Shown here: positions 7,438 through 14,970 of the stretch, piece after piece
How the letters are laid out: every line of letters begins with the position of its first letter
Numbering within the stretch: the stretch's first letter is position 1
The notes under the pieces: generated by a model
Databases searched by the model: none
What the model saw: the letters and a program-made list of their open reading frames with translations, nothing else
Told to the model about the DNA's origin: nothing
Translations under genes and position numbers: made by a program
From: Acutalibacter sp. 1XD8-33
Lineage (GTDB): Bacteria; Bacillota; Clostridia; Oscillospirales; Acutalibacteraceae
Direction: 5' to 3'
Assembly: GCF_003612555.1 (NCBI RefSeq)
Contig: NZ_RAZF01000010.1
Coordinates: 1 to 64,000, forward strand
Length of the DNA: 64,000 nt

Positions 7438-8166
7438 ATGGAGGTTACCAAGAGGGAAGTCCTTGCCAGTGTGGGAATCGTGGCGGTTATGCTGCTGATC
7501 GGGATGGTGATTTCCCAAAGAATCTGGCAGGCGAAGCTGGATCAGGATGAGATTTACCAAAAGGCGGCGGAAATTGCGGACGCGGAGCTTTTTCAGTATG
7601 GAATGCGTACCGGCTTGGGAAACGCTTTCGTGCATGGAGAGCTTTCCGCTGTGGACCCGGTCTCCTTCCCCGAAATTGGCGGGGAATATATGGCATTGGA
7701 AAAGGTGAAGGAGCGGCATACAAGGCACACCAGACAAGTAAGGCACACCAGAACAAACGCAAAGGGAAAAACGGAAACCTATTATACCACGGAGGAATAT
7801 TGGACGTGGGACCGGGTTTCTTCGGAGGAAAAGACCTGCAAAGAGGTATTGTTCTGCGGGTCGGTTTTCCCCTCCACAAAAATTCAGCTTCCGGGGATGG
7901 AATATATCGCCACCATTCGGGAATCCGCAAAAATCCGGTACAAATATTATGGCACAGGCGCGAGCTGTACGGGGATGGTTTTCACCGAACTGAGAGACGG
8001 CGGTATTTCGGAGGATTCCCCCTTTTACAAGGATATGGACATCGAAGAGGCCAGGAAATTCTTGGAAAGCCGGGATTGGCGGTGGGTGTTTTGGCTTGTC
8101 TGGGCGGGCGTTACCGGCGCTTTGACATATGGCTTTTTCCGGTTGGAAAACAGGTGGATGGAATAG
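7438..8166 (+). CDS. two-pass membrane protein paired with LemA
   Basis: 242 aa. Transmembrane segments at about 10-27 and 217-235 flank an extracytoplasmic domain of about 190 residues containing a His/Arg/Thr-rich stretch (RHTRHTRQVRHTRTNAKGK, about 93-111). No enzyme motif seen. It starts 2 bases after lemA, so the two proteins are probably made together. Function unknown. Confidence 0.6.
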   Translation: MEVTKREVLASVGIVAVMLLIGMVISQRIWQAKLDQDEIYQKAAEIADAELFQYGMRTGLGNAFVHGELSAVDPVSFPEIGGEYMALEKVKERHTRHTRQVRHTRTNAKGKTETYYTTEEYWTWDRVSSEEKTCKEVLFCGSVFPSTKIQLPGMEYIATIRESAKIRYKYYGTGASCTGMVFTELRDGGISEDSPFYKDMDIEEARKFLESRDWRWVFWLVWAGVTGALTYGFFRLENRWME

Positions 8167-8176
8167 GAGGTGCGTC

Positions 8177-8494
8177 ATGACAAAGGAGCTTTTGGAGCGG
8201 CACGCGGATACCTGCGAGGAGATCGGGGAGTTGGAGCGCCAGTGGAAAGCCCTGCCCCTGCGGGAGATGCTTTCCTTCCAGGAACAGCACGGGGAGCGGA
8301 TGGCTCAGTTGGTGGCCTCTAAAATGGAGACGGAGGCCTTCGCCGGTTCGCTGCCCTGGGACAAGCGAAAGCTGGTGCGGGCGGTGATGAAGCACGGCCC
8401 CCGCTGGGACCTGGTCCGCCGGGAAATCCACAGCATGAAATCCCCGGACGCGCTGCGCATGGAGTATAACCGGATATTTGAAAACAATTTGTAA
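8177..8494 (+). CDS. phage protein, unknown function
   Basis: 105 aa from ATG 8177 (AGGAGG 7 bases upstream); the longer frame to 8129 lies within the previous gene. Helical and highly charged; the second half (KRKLVRAVMKHGPRWDLVRREI) is basic and could bind nucleic acid, with a SANT/Myb-like feel that I cannot confirm. It is the last protein gene before the RNA-like block. Confidence 0.5.
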   Translation: MTKELLERHADTCEEIGELERQWKALPLREMLSFQEQHGERMAQLVASKMETEAFAGSLPWDKRKLVRAVMKHGPRWDLVRREIHSMKSPDALRMEYNRIFENNL

Positions 8495-8620
8495 ACTTTT
8501 TGCATTTGTTCGTTTTGTTCGTTTTGTTCGCCTATCGTAAAAGGTGTGAAAGAGAGTACAAGAAGTGTTTTCCTTTCTAAATCCGCCCCGGTTTTTCCTG
8601 TTTTCCCGGGGCGGGGAGAT
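8495..8620 (+). other. intergenic stretch with short repeats and a GC-rich hairpin
   Basis: Contains a triplicated TTCGTTTTG-type repeat (about 8508-8530) and a hairpin with arms CGCCCCGG and CCCGGGGCG (about 8584-8614). It leads straight into the tRNA-like element and could hold its promoter and processing signals. No gene seen. Confidence 0.4.
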
Positions 8621-8732
8621 GCCGCCGTAGCTCAGTGGCAGAGCGGTGGAGACGAAGGAAGCGTCAACAGGCGCTGGGCGAGAACGCCGTTATCCACTCC
8701 GCGGGCCCCCGGTTCAAATCCGGGCGGCGGCA
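8621..8732 (+). tRNA. tRNA-like gene with enlarged anticodon domain
   Basis: Canonical tRNA parts are present: acceptor GCCGCCG (8621-8627) pairs with CGGCGGC (8725-8731), D-arm GCTC...GAGC (8630-8644), and a perfect T-arm CCCGG-TTCAAAT-CCGGG (8708-8724). The anticodon stem GTGGA/TCCAC (8646-8650 / 8693-8697) closes 42 bases instead of 7. That insert can fold into two hairpins (GACG-7nt-CGTC and GGCG-11nt-CGCC). No normal 7-base loop with U33 is obvious, so no amino acid is assigned. It could be a tRNA with an insertion, a decoy for anticodon nucleases, or part of a larger RNA. CCA is not encoded. Confidence 0.55.
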
Positions 8733-8741
8733 AACAATTCC

Positions 8742-9372
8742 CCCGCGCGGGGTTATCTCAGCTGGGCCGCTCCCATCCGTGAAAGCCGGACGCAACTCAT
8801 GCGATTAGAAGGGACGCCGGTACGCCGCTGCAAGATGCGTACACGATATGCGGGCCATTTGGCGCATGAGCCTATGGCTGGCACCAGTGTGGTCTTGGAT
8901 AATCGGAAAGAGGAAAAGCAGTTAAGCGCGATAATTGCTGAACTCCGGAAGAAGAACAAGGGCGTGTGATAATTGTACAATAAGCGCACGTCAGGCTTTG
9001 TGCCAAGCCACATAATATTCACGGCGCAGGTTGCCGGGGCAGCTCCCTGCAGGGTTCAAGTCCCTGGCCGTGGACGCTGTGCAGAGCGGGCGGGTCGCGA
9101 GCCGCTAATCTGCAATCACGGCATATGGGACGCGCACGGTGTGGTGAAGGGCGGCCGCCTGGTAGGGAGTGCGCAGTGCCGGAGAGGTCGAGAGGGAGAG
9201 TATCTGGCAAATATGTGCGGTGGCGGAATAGGTAGACGCATAATTTTCTGCGTTTTGTAAAACTTGCAATTCCGGTTCGAATCCGGCGGAGCGCTTGAAC
9301 ACAAGAGCTTTGTGCGAAAACGCAGGCGAATTGCATGAGCAGATGCGGGGTGCAAATCCCTGCCCGCGCGGG
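8742..9372 (+). ncRNA. candidate giant structured RNA with tRNA-like ends
   Basis: A 631-base block without a convincing protein gene between two coding operons. Its two ends (8742-8751 and 9363-9372) form a perfect 10-bp closing helix of CCCGCGCGGG. The 5' end continues as a D-arm-like TTATCTCAGCTGG and the 3' end is preceded by a T-arm-like CGGGG-TGCAAAT-CCCTG (about 9346-9362). Inside are a T-armed minihelix (9019-9074), a tRNA-Leu-type D-arm (TGGCGGAATAGGTAGACGC, about 9220) and another T-arm (CCGG-TTCGAAT-CCGG, 9272-9286). Size, phage setting and tRNA proximity recall the large phage RNAs GOLLD and ROOL, but I cannot confirm membership; degenerate tRNA genes are the alternative. Confidence 0.45.
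9019..9074 (+). ncRNA. T-armed tRNA minihelix inside the structured block
   Basis: TCACGGC (9019-9025) pairs with GCCGTGG (9067-9073), a 7-bp acceptor-like stem with one wobble. It is stacked directly on a perfect T-arm CAGGG-TTCAAGT-CCCTG (9050-9066), with A9074 in the discriminator position. Only 24 bases, one hairpin, replace the D and anticodon arms. Geometry fits a substrate for tRNA-processing or CCA-adding enzymes; that is inference. Confidence 0.4.
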
Positions 9373-9486
9373 ATATGTGGGCCCTTCCGGGCATGACCGG
9401 GGGGCGCGGGACATAAGGGAAGCACAGGCGGAAAGCATGAAAGCCCTGAATGACAGCCCGGCTCAGAAATCAAAAGGTAAAGGAAA
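9373..9486. other. short intergenic tail before the antirepressor gene
   Basis: GC-rich with a possible hairpin CCGG-GCATGA-CCGG (about 9388-9401), then a stretch leading to an AAAGGTAAAGGAAA ribosome-binding region before the antirepressor gene. No gene seen. Confidence 0.35.
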
Positions 9487-10284
9487 ATGGAAATGAATGA
9501 GATGCAGATTTATCAGGACCCTCGGTTCGGCCAGATGCGAGCCTTTCTCCGGGATGGGGAGCCCTGGTTTGTGGCGGCGGACGTGTGCGCGGCGCTGGAA
9601 ATCAAGAACGGAAGGGACGCCATGACCCGTCTGGATGAGGATGAAAAGGGCGTCGCTTCAACCGACACCCCCGGCGGCTCCCAGAAAATGTCCATTGTCA
9701 ACGAGCCCGGCCTTTACTCCCTGGTGCTGGGCAGCCGTAAGCCGGAGAGCAAGGCCTTCAAGCGGTGGATTACTCATGATGTGATCCCCAGTATCCGCCG
9801 CCACGGGCTCTACGCCACGGAATCCACCATAGAGGCCATGCTGGGGGACCCGGACACGGCCATCCGCCTTTTGCAGGAGGTGAAGCGGGAGCGGGCGCGG
9901 TCCAGGGCCCTGTCCGCGAAGGTGGAAGAGGACCGGCCCAAGGTGCTGTTCGCGGATTCGGTGGCGGCCTCCAACACCTCCATCCTTGTGGGGGAGCTGG
10001 CTAAGCTGCTGAGGCAGAACGGGGTGCAGACGGGCCAGAACCGGCTTTTCGCCTGGATGCGGGACAACGGGTATCTGATCCGCCGGGCGGGATCGGACTA
10101 CAACATGCCCACACAGCGGGCCATGGAGATGAGGCTTTTCGAGATCAAGGAGACCAGCGTCACCCACGCCGACGGCCATGTGAGCGTAAGCAAAACCCCG
10201 AAAGTCACCGGCAAGGGCCAGCAGTATTTTGTGGGGGTTTTTCTCGGGGACCGGCGGGAGAAGGGAAACGAATGTGGTACATAG
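9487..10284 (+). CDS. phage antirepressor, BRO-N plus ANT (KilA-C) domains
   Basis: 265 aa. Residues about 8-110 are a BRO-N domain (GEPWFVAADVCAALEIKN, then NEPGLYSLVLGSRKPESKAFKRW), and about 145-250 match the phage antirepressor C-terminal domain (LAKLLRQNGVQTGQNRLFAWMRDNGYLI). Such proteins relieve repression of lytic genes or bind DNA during induction. A short helix-rich linker (RLLQEVKRERARSRALSAK) joins them. Several in-frame ATGs lie at the start; 9487 is the first after the ribosome-binding region. The end overlaps the next gene. Confidence 0.85.
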   Translation: MEMNEMQIYQDPRFGQMRAFLRDGEPWFVAADVCAALEIKNGRDAMTRLDEDEKGVASTDTPGGSQKMSIVNEPGLYSLVLGSRKPESKAFKRWITHDVIPSIRRHGLYATESTIEAMLGDPDTAIRLLQEVKRERARSRALSAKVEEDRPKVLFADSVAASNTSILVGELAKLLRQNGVQTGQNRLFAWMRDNGYLIRRAGSDYNMPTQRAMEMRLFEIKETSVTHADGHVSVSKTPKVTGKGQQYFVGVFLGDRREKGNECGT

Positions 10285-10826
10285 CCGCCGTATTATCCGC
10301 CATTTTTGTAGTCCTATATGTTCTGTTTCTCTTGACTGCAGCGGCCCAGGACAGGAACAGCGGTCAGGAGGACCAGCCTCCGCAGTTTTCCTCACCTGAG
10401 TATATGGAGCGCCTTGCCACTGTATGCGAGGCCCTTTGGCAGGAACGGGAGGAACCATATATCCTGATTCTTTGGTGGGGCTTAGACGGGCTCAGACTTA
10501 ACGGCGACGGCTCTTTGGAATGGATTAGCAAAAGAAGGACTGTGGAGCAGCAAATGACGGGCGCGGCAGGGCTTTGCAATACAATCCCCGAGGAACGCAG
10601 CTGGTATGCATTGCAAAACTGCTGCAATGGCGCAGATTCCCGATTGTGGGAGCTGTCTCAGGCAAATTTCAGAATGAAGCTGCAGGCCGCCCAGATGGAG
10701 CATAACCAAAGATTGACCCAAATGATAGGGCAGATCCAAAGTGCCCGCGTCTGCGAAATCCCTCTGGGCAGGCAGATCCAAAGTGTGCCCTGCGATACAG
10801 ACAAAAAAACAGGATGTGACCTATAG
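10272..10826 (+). CDS. membrane-anchored phage protein, unknown function
   Basis: 184 aa, N-terminal membrane segment (about 3-24) then a soluble, Trp- and Gln-rich part. A 14-base direct repeat (GCAGATCCAAAGTG) near the end duplicates the peptide RQIQS/GQIQS. It overlaps the antirepressor gene by 13 bases. No motif recognised. Confidence 0.5.
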   Translation: MWYIAAVLSAIFVVLYVLFLLTAAAQDRNSGQEDQPPQFSSPEYMERLATVCEALWQEREEPYILILWWGLDGLRLNGDGSLEWISKRRTVEQQMTGAAGLCNTIPEERSWYALQNCCNGADSRLWELSQANFRMKLQAAQMEHNQRLTQMIGQIQSARVCEIPLGRQIQSVPCDTDKKTGCDL

Positions 10827-10940
10827 ACGACCTGATTTTGAAAGAGGATGAGGAATTATTCAGATCATGGCATGGGCCCTGGGGCTGGCGGACAGGCAGA
10901 TCAGACACCTGTGGACTGTCCCAAGGGAGGAGGTGGCAGG

Positions 10941-11093
10941 ATGGAAAAACCGAAGCTGCCTGGCGAGGGCGTAGGCTTTGAGCGGATCCGGCGCATTACC
11001 GGCTATCTGGTAGGCACCACCGACCGCTGGAACAACGCCAAGCGCGCCGAGGAGCGGGACCGGGTGAAGCATCAGGTGAACGTCAAAGAATAG
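10941..11093 (+). CDS. small NrdD-tail-like phage protein
   Basis: 50 aa from ATG 10941, preceded by GGGAGGAGGTGG. The core ERIRRITGYLVGTTDRWNNAKRAEE resembles the C-terminal tail of anaerobic ribonucleotide reductase (NrdD), and proteins of this size in gut phages are often labelled as such. It lacks the Cys zinc site and all catalytic domains of NrdD, so reductase activity is not possible by itself. Role unknown. Confidence 0.6.
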   Translation: MEKPKLPGEGVGFERIRRITGYLVGTTDRWNNAKRAEERDRVKHQVNVKE

Positions 11094-11107
11094 GAGGCAA
11101 ATCAAAA

Positions 11108-11452
11108 ATGGAGAACCAAAGCACAAATTGCTGCTGCTGCGAGTTCGGGCCCCATTCCGGGAATAATTTCCGGGAGATTCCCGCTGTTGTGGAAGTTGTG
11201 AGGCGGACCTTGCAGGGCCTGGAAGAAGCTATGAAAAAAGACAACCAGAAAATGGAGGAATCTGAAATGAAAGTGTCCTACAAAGACTACACCGGCCGTC
11301 TGATGAAGCTGGAACGCAAGTCCCCGAATCTGTTCCCCGTAGACCGATTCGAGCTGGCGATTCAGCTGGAGGAGGGCGAGATCGTCACCTTCCCCGACGT
11401 GCTCCTGAAGGACGTCTCCTTCACCGGGGGCAGGATTTCACTGGCAGAGTAG
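11108..11452 (+). CDS. phage protein, unknown function
   Basis: 114 aa, beginning with a CCCC cluster (NCCCCEF) and a helical segment; the second half (MKVSYKDYTGRLMKLERKSPN...) looks like an independent beta-rich domain that may also be translated alone from ATG 11268. Upstream of the terminase genes. No recognised motif. Confidence 0.5.
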   Translation: MENQSTNCCCCEFGPHSGNNFREIPAVVEVVRRTLQGLEEAMKKDNQKMEESEMKVSYKDYTGRLMKLERKSPNLFPVDRFELAIQLEEGEIVTFPDVLLKDVSFTGGRISLAE

Positions 11453-11481
11453 ATCTTTCCTGTGGGAAAGGCGGCGAGAAT

Positions 11482-11904
11482 GTGGCCCAAAGGCTGACCG
11501 ACAAAAAGAAAAAGCGGATCATTGCGGATTATGTGCAGCTGGGCAGCTACAACGCCGTCGCGAAAATGCACGGGGTAGCGGACACCACTGTAAAGCGGGT
11601 TGTTCTCGGGGATCCCCATATGCGGGAAAAAGCGGAGCAGAAAAAAGAGCAGAACACGGCGGACATTCTGGACTACATGGAAAGCCAGCGGGACGACGTG
11701 TGTAAGGTGCTGGGGATCTGCCTGGGGGAGCTGAAAAAGCCAGAGCGCTACGCCAAAACTACCCCACAGCAGATCGCCACCACCATGGCCATCCTCATAG
11801 ACAAGTACACCGCATTCGGCGGCGGGCCCAAGGAGGAGGCCGAAGAGGACGGTCTGAGCCGGAGCCTGCGGGAGCTGGGGGAGAGGCTGGAAAGCGATGA
11901 TTAG
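11482..11904 (+). CDS. terS: terminase small subunit
   Basis: 140 aa from GTG 11482. An N-terminal helix-turn-helix (KKRIIADYVQLGSYNAVAKMHGVADTTVKR region, about 10-40) is typical of PBSX-type small terminases, which bind the packaging site and hand DNA to the large subunit. The acidic C-terminus (RSLRELGERLESDD) is the usual contact for the large subunit. The stop overlaps the large-subunit start by 8 bases. Confidence 0.8.
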   Translation: MAQRLTDKKKKRIIADYVQLGSYNAVAKMHGVADTTVKRVVLGDPHMREKAEQKKEQNTADILDYMESQRDDVCKVLGICLGELKKPERYAKTTPQQIATTMAILIDKYTAFGGGPKEEAEEDGLSRSLRELGERLESDD

Positions 11905-13120
11905 CGATAAGCAAAAGAAAATTCTGGCCTTCCCCCACAGCTCCTACGAGGTTCTCATCTGCGACGGAGCGGTGCGGTCGGGCAAAACCTCTCTGATGGC
12001 CGTGGCCTTTATCGACTGGGCCATGAGGGAGTTCTCCGGCCAGAGGCTGGGGATCTGCGGGAAAACCGTGGACAGCGCCGTGAAAAACATCGTGGTCCCC
12101 TATTTGTCCATGAGCTACGCGAAAAGCCGGTACACCCTGCGCTGGCGGCGGTCCCAGAAAATTCTGGAAGTCCGCCGGGGCCGCCGGGTGAACTGGTTCG
12201 AGGTGTTCGGCGGAAAGGACGAGGCCGCTTTCATGTTGGTCCAGGGCCGCACTCTGGCCGGGGCCATGCTGGACGAAGTGGTGCTGATGCCCGAGAGCTT
12301 TGTGAATCAGGCCGTGGCCCGGTGCTCTGTGGAGGGGTCCAGGATCTGGTTTTCCTGCAACCCCGGCCCCCCCAACCACTGGTTCAAAACAGAGTGGATC
12401 GACCAGCGGGAGAAGCATAACGCCCTGTATCTGCACTTCGACCTGACGGACAACCCGGCCCTTTCCCAGAAAATCCGGGACCGCTATCAGCGCACCTATA
12501 CCGGGGTGTTCCACGACCGCTACGTGAAGGGGCTCTGGGTAGCCGCCGAGGGCAGAATCTACCCCATGTTCGACCCGGACCGCCATGTGTTGGAGGAAAT
12601 CCCCCCCACAGAGGGCCCCTGGTATGTTTCCACGGACTTCGGCATTCAGAACGCCACGGTGTTCCTCCTCTGGCGGAAGCAGGCGGACTCCGCCCGCTGG
12701 ATCTGCCTGGGGGAGTACTACTACTCCGGGGCGGAGGCCATGCGGCAGAGGACCACCGCCGAGCATGTGGAGGGCCTGCGGCGGATGCTGGACGGAATCT
12801 CCCCCAGGGCGGTGATTGTGGACCCGTCCGCCGCCCCCTTGAAGGTCCAGCTGCGCCGAGTGGGGTATCATGTGCGGGACGGGGACAACCGGGTCCTGGA
12901 GGGCCTGGACGACGTGGGAGTGCTGCTGCAGAATGATCTGCTGGCCTTCGCGCCCCAATGCGAAAACACCATCCGGGAGTTCCCCGGCTACGTGTGGGAC
13001 AGCGGGGCGGCGGCCCGGGGGGAGGACGCCCCCCTGAAGTCCGGCGACCACTGTATGGACGCGGTCCGGTATTTCGTCCGGACGCAGAAGCTGGTCCGGC
13101 GGTCCGGCCCGGCGGTTTAG
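11897..13120 (+). CDS. terL: terminase large subunit, PBSX type
   Basis: 407 aa. The packaging ATPase/nuclease of the virion operon. Walker A-type DGAVRSGKTSLMA (about 24-36), Walker B followed by acidic residue in GAMLDEVVLMP (about 121-131), and nuclease Asp residues in YVSTDFGIQNATVF (about 244), AVIVDPSA (about 309) and GDHCMDAVRY (about 390). Length is usual for PBSX/SPP1-type proteins (400-430). GC is high, matching the rest of the structural genes. Confidence 0.9.
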   Translation: MISDKQKKILAFPHSSYEVLICDGAVRSGKTSLMAVAFIDWAMREFSGQRLGICGKTVDSAVKNIVVPYLSMSYAKSRYTLRWRRSQKILEVRRGRRVNWFEVFGGKDEAAFMLVQGRTLAGAMLDEVVLMPESFVNQAVARCSVEGSRIWFSCNPGPPNHWFKTEWIDQREKHNALYLHFDLTDNPALSQKIRDRYQRTYTGVFHDRYVKGLWVAAEGRIYPMFDPDRHVLEEIPPTEGPWYVSTDFGIQNATVFLLWRKQADSARWICLGEYYYSGAEAMRQRTTAEHVEGLRRMLDGISPRAVIVDPSAAPLKVQLRRVGYHVRDGDNRVLEGLDDVGVLLQNDLLAFAPQCENTIREFPGYVWDSGAAARGEDAPLKSGDHCMDAVRYFVRTQKLVRRSGPAV

Positions 13121-13159
13121 AGCCCATCCCAAAAGAGAGAAAAAAGGAGGCGACCCAGT

Positions 13160-14740
13160 ATCAGAACCTATCAGGACCTGCTTGCCTGCGGGCAAGATGA
13201 GGCCAGCCGGATGGAGTTTGTCCGGCAGGCGGTGGAGGAGCACAGGCAGAGCCGCCGCTATCAGACGGCCCGGAGCGCCCGGAAATATTATGAGCAGGAA
13301 AACCCCACCATCGCCCGGTATGAAAAGCTGCTCTACGACGCCCACGGCCTCGCCCACCGGGACCTGTACGCGGCCAATCATAAAATCGCCAGCGGATTTT
13401 TCACCTTCGCGGTGGACCAGCTCTGCGGCTATCTGCTGGGCAACGGGGTTTCCTTCACCCAGGAAAACACCAAGGGCAGGCTGGGGAAAAAGACCATGCC
13501 CCTGGACCAGCAGCTGATGGAGGCGGGGCAAACCGCTCTGATCGAGGGCGCGGCCTACGGCTTCTGGAATCTGGACCATGTGGACGTGTTCGGGGTGCTG
13601 GAATACGCCCCCCTGGAGGACGAGGAGGACGGGGCCATGAAAGCGGGGATCCGCTTCTGGCAGGTGGACCCGGAAAAGCCCCGGCGGTTCACCCTCTACG
13701 AGCCCGACGGCTACACGGATTATATCCAGCGCAAGGGGGAGGATATCCAGGTCTATGAGAGAAAGCGGCCCTATAAGCTGCTGACCTCCACCTCTCCGGC
13801 GGACGGTTCCAGAATTGTGGCCGGGGAGAACTACCCGGGATTTCCCATCGTCCCCCTGAAAAACAACAAGAAGAGCCGGTCCTATCTCTGCGGCAAGCGG
13901 AACACCGTGGACGCCCTGGACCTGGTGACCTCCGGCATGGTGAACAACGTGGACGAGGGGAACCTGATCTATTGGGTGCTGGTGAACTGCGAGGGCATGG
14001 ACGACCTGGACGACGCCCAGTTTATCCAGCAGGTGAAGAGGACCCATGTGCTCCACGCGGAGGGCGACCAGGGAGCGACTGCCCAGCCCCACTCCATAGA
14101 AGCCCCGGTGCAGGGCAACGACGCGGCTATTTCCCGGCTGGAAAAGCGGCTCTATACGGACTTTCAGATTTTTGACGTGTCCGCCGTGCTGGCCGGAAAC
14201 CAGACCGCCACGGCCATCCGGGCCATGTATGTGCCCATGGACCTGCGGGCGGATCATTTCGAAACCCAGGTGACCCGGTTCCTGCTGGGCATTCTGGAGC
14301 TGGCGGGCATTGAGGACGAGCCCAGCTATACCCGCAGCAAGATTATCAACACCCAGGAGGAGACCCAAACCATTCTGATGGGGGCGGATTTCCTTCCCCG
14401 CACCTATATCACGGAAAAGCTGCTGATTCTCTGGGGGGACGGGGACAAGGTGAAGAACCTCCTGGCCCAGATGGAGGCGGAGGAGTTGGAGCGCTTTGCC
14501 CCGGAGCCCTCCCGGCAGGAGGAGTCCGGAGAGGACACCCCTACCGCCGGGGAGGCCATAGAGGCGGCGGAAGAGGCCACCGGCAAAACCCTGAACGGGT
14601 CCCAGACATCCAGCCTGATCACGGTGATCAAGGGGCTGAAAAGCGGCGACATCACGGAAGGGCAGGCCGTGCGGATTCTGACCACCTCCATCGGCGTGAC
14701 GCGGGAGGAAGCGCTGGCGATTATAAGGGGTGAGGAATGA
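13160..14740 (+). CDS. portal protein, SPP1 gp6-like, with ATC as apparent start codon
   Basis: About 526 aa. The dodecameric portal docks the terminase and joins head to tail. The family N-terminus (xRTYQDLLACGQDEASRMEFV) is readable from 13160, where the codon is ATC, sitting 9 bases after a perfect AGGAGG (13145-13150). The first in-frame ATG is 13211 and has no clear ribosome site, so either ATC is used, the codon has mutated, or a shorter protein is made. The body contains the usual QENPTIARYEK, LCGYLLGNGVSF and GNQTATAIRAMYVPMDLRAD segments. The end overlaps the next small gene (ATGATG). Confidence 0.85.
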   Translation: MRTYQDLLACGQDEASRMEFVRQAVEEHRQSRRYQTARSARKYYEQENPTIARYEKLLYDAHGLAHRDLYAANHKIASGFFTFAVDQLCGYLLGNGVSFTQENTKGRLGKKTMPLDQQLMEAGQTALIEGAAYGFWNLDHVDVFGVLEYAPLEDEEDGAMKAGIRFWQVDPEKPRRFTLYEPDGYTDYIQRKGEDIQVYERKRPYKLLTSTSPADGSRIVAGENYPGFPIVPLKNNKKSRSYLCGKRNTVDALDLVTSGMVNNVDEGNLIYWVLVNCEGMDDLDDAQFIQQVKRTHVLHAEGDQGATAQPHSIEAPVQGNDAAISRLEKRLYTDFQIFDVSAVLAGNQTATAIRAMYVPMDLRADHFETQVTRFLLGILELAGIEDEPSYTRSKIINTQEETQTILMGADFLPRTYITEKLLILWGDGDKVKNLLAQMEAEELERFAPEPSRQEESGEDTPTAGEAIEAAEEATGKTLNGSQTSSLITVIKGLKSGDITEGQAVRILTTSIGVTREEALAIIRGEE

Positions 14741-14970
14741 TGAGCGATTTTCGACCTAAAGATATTGTAATTTACAAACCGACGGGAGAGAAATTCATTG
14801 TTTACGGTCTGTTTGATGGGAAATGCGGACTAAAGCCAATCGGAGGGGAAGGACTGTTCGTTGCGGACAAGAACGATGTCGTTCTCGACGCGACCTTTTC
14901 GGAGGCGGCATCCCAATCGCTCAAAAATATTATAAGCAATCTGGAAGAGCCTAATGAAACGCAAACCTGA
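14737..14970 (+). CDS. small insert gene (moron) in the head operon
   Basis: 77 aa, visibly more AT-rich than both neighbours, inserted between portal and minor head genes. The protein (FRPKDIVIYKPTGEKFIVYGLF...) looks like a small SH3-like beta fold followed by a short acidic tail. The same position in related phages is usually empty. No known motif. Confidence 0.5.
   Translation: MMSDFRPKDIVIYKPTGEKFIVYGLFDGKCGLKPIGGEGLFVADKNDVVLDATFSEAASQSLKNIISNLEEPNETQT

Noticed and set aside
8505-8535. CRISPR-like or iteron repeats (TTCGTTTTG)
   Set aside because: Only three short tandem copies with no spacers and no adjacent replication or cas gene.
8742-9372. tmRNA
   Set aside because: Ends are tRNA-like, but I see no tag-peptide frame, no tmRNA 5' consensus and the size is nearly double.
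10867-10974. 35-codon frame between 10826 and 10941
   Set aside because: Overlaps the ribosome site of the NrdD-tail-like gene and has no independent support.
11795-14368. 857-codon open frame on the minus strand
   Set aside because: Exactly antisense to terminase and portal genes whose families are certain; it is a shadow of GC-rich codon use.
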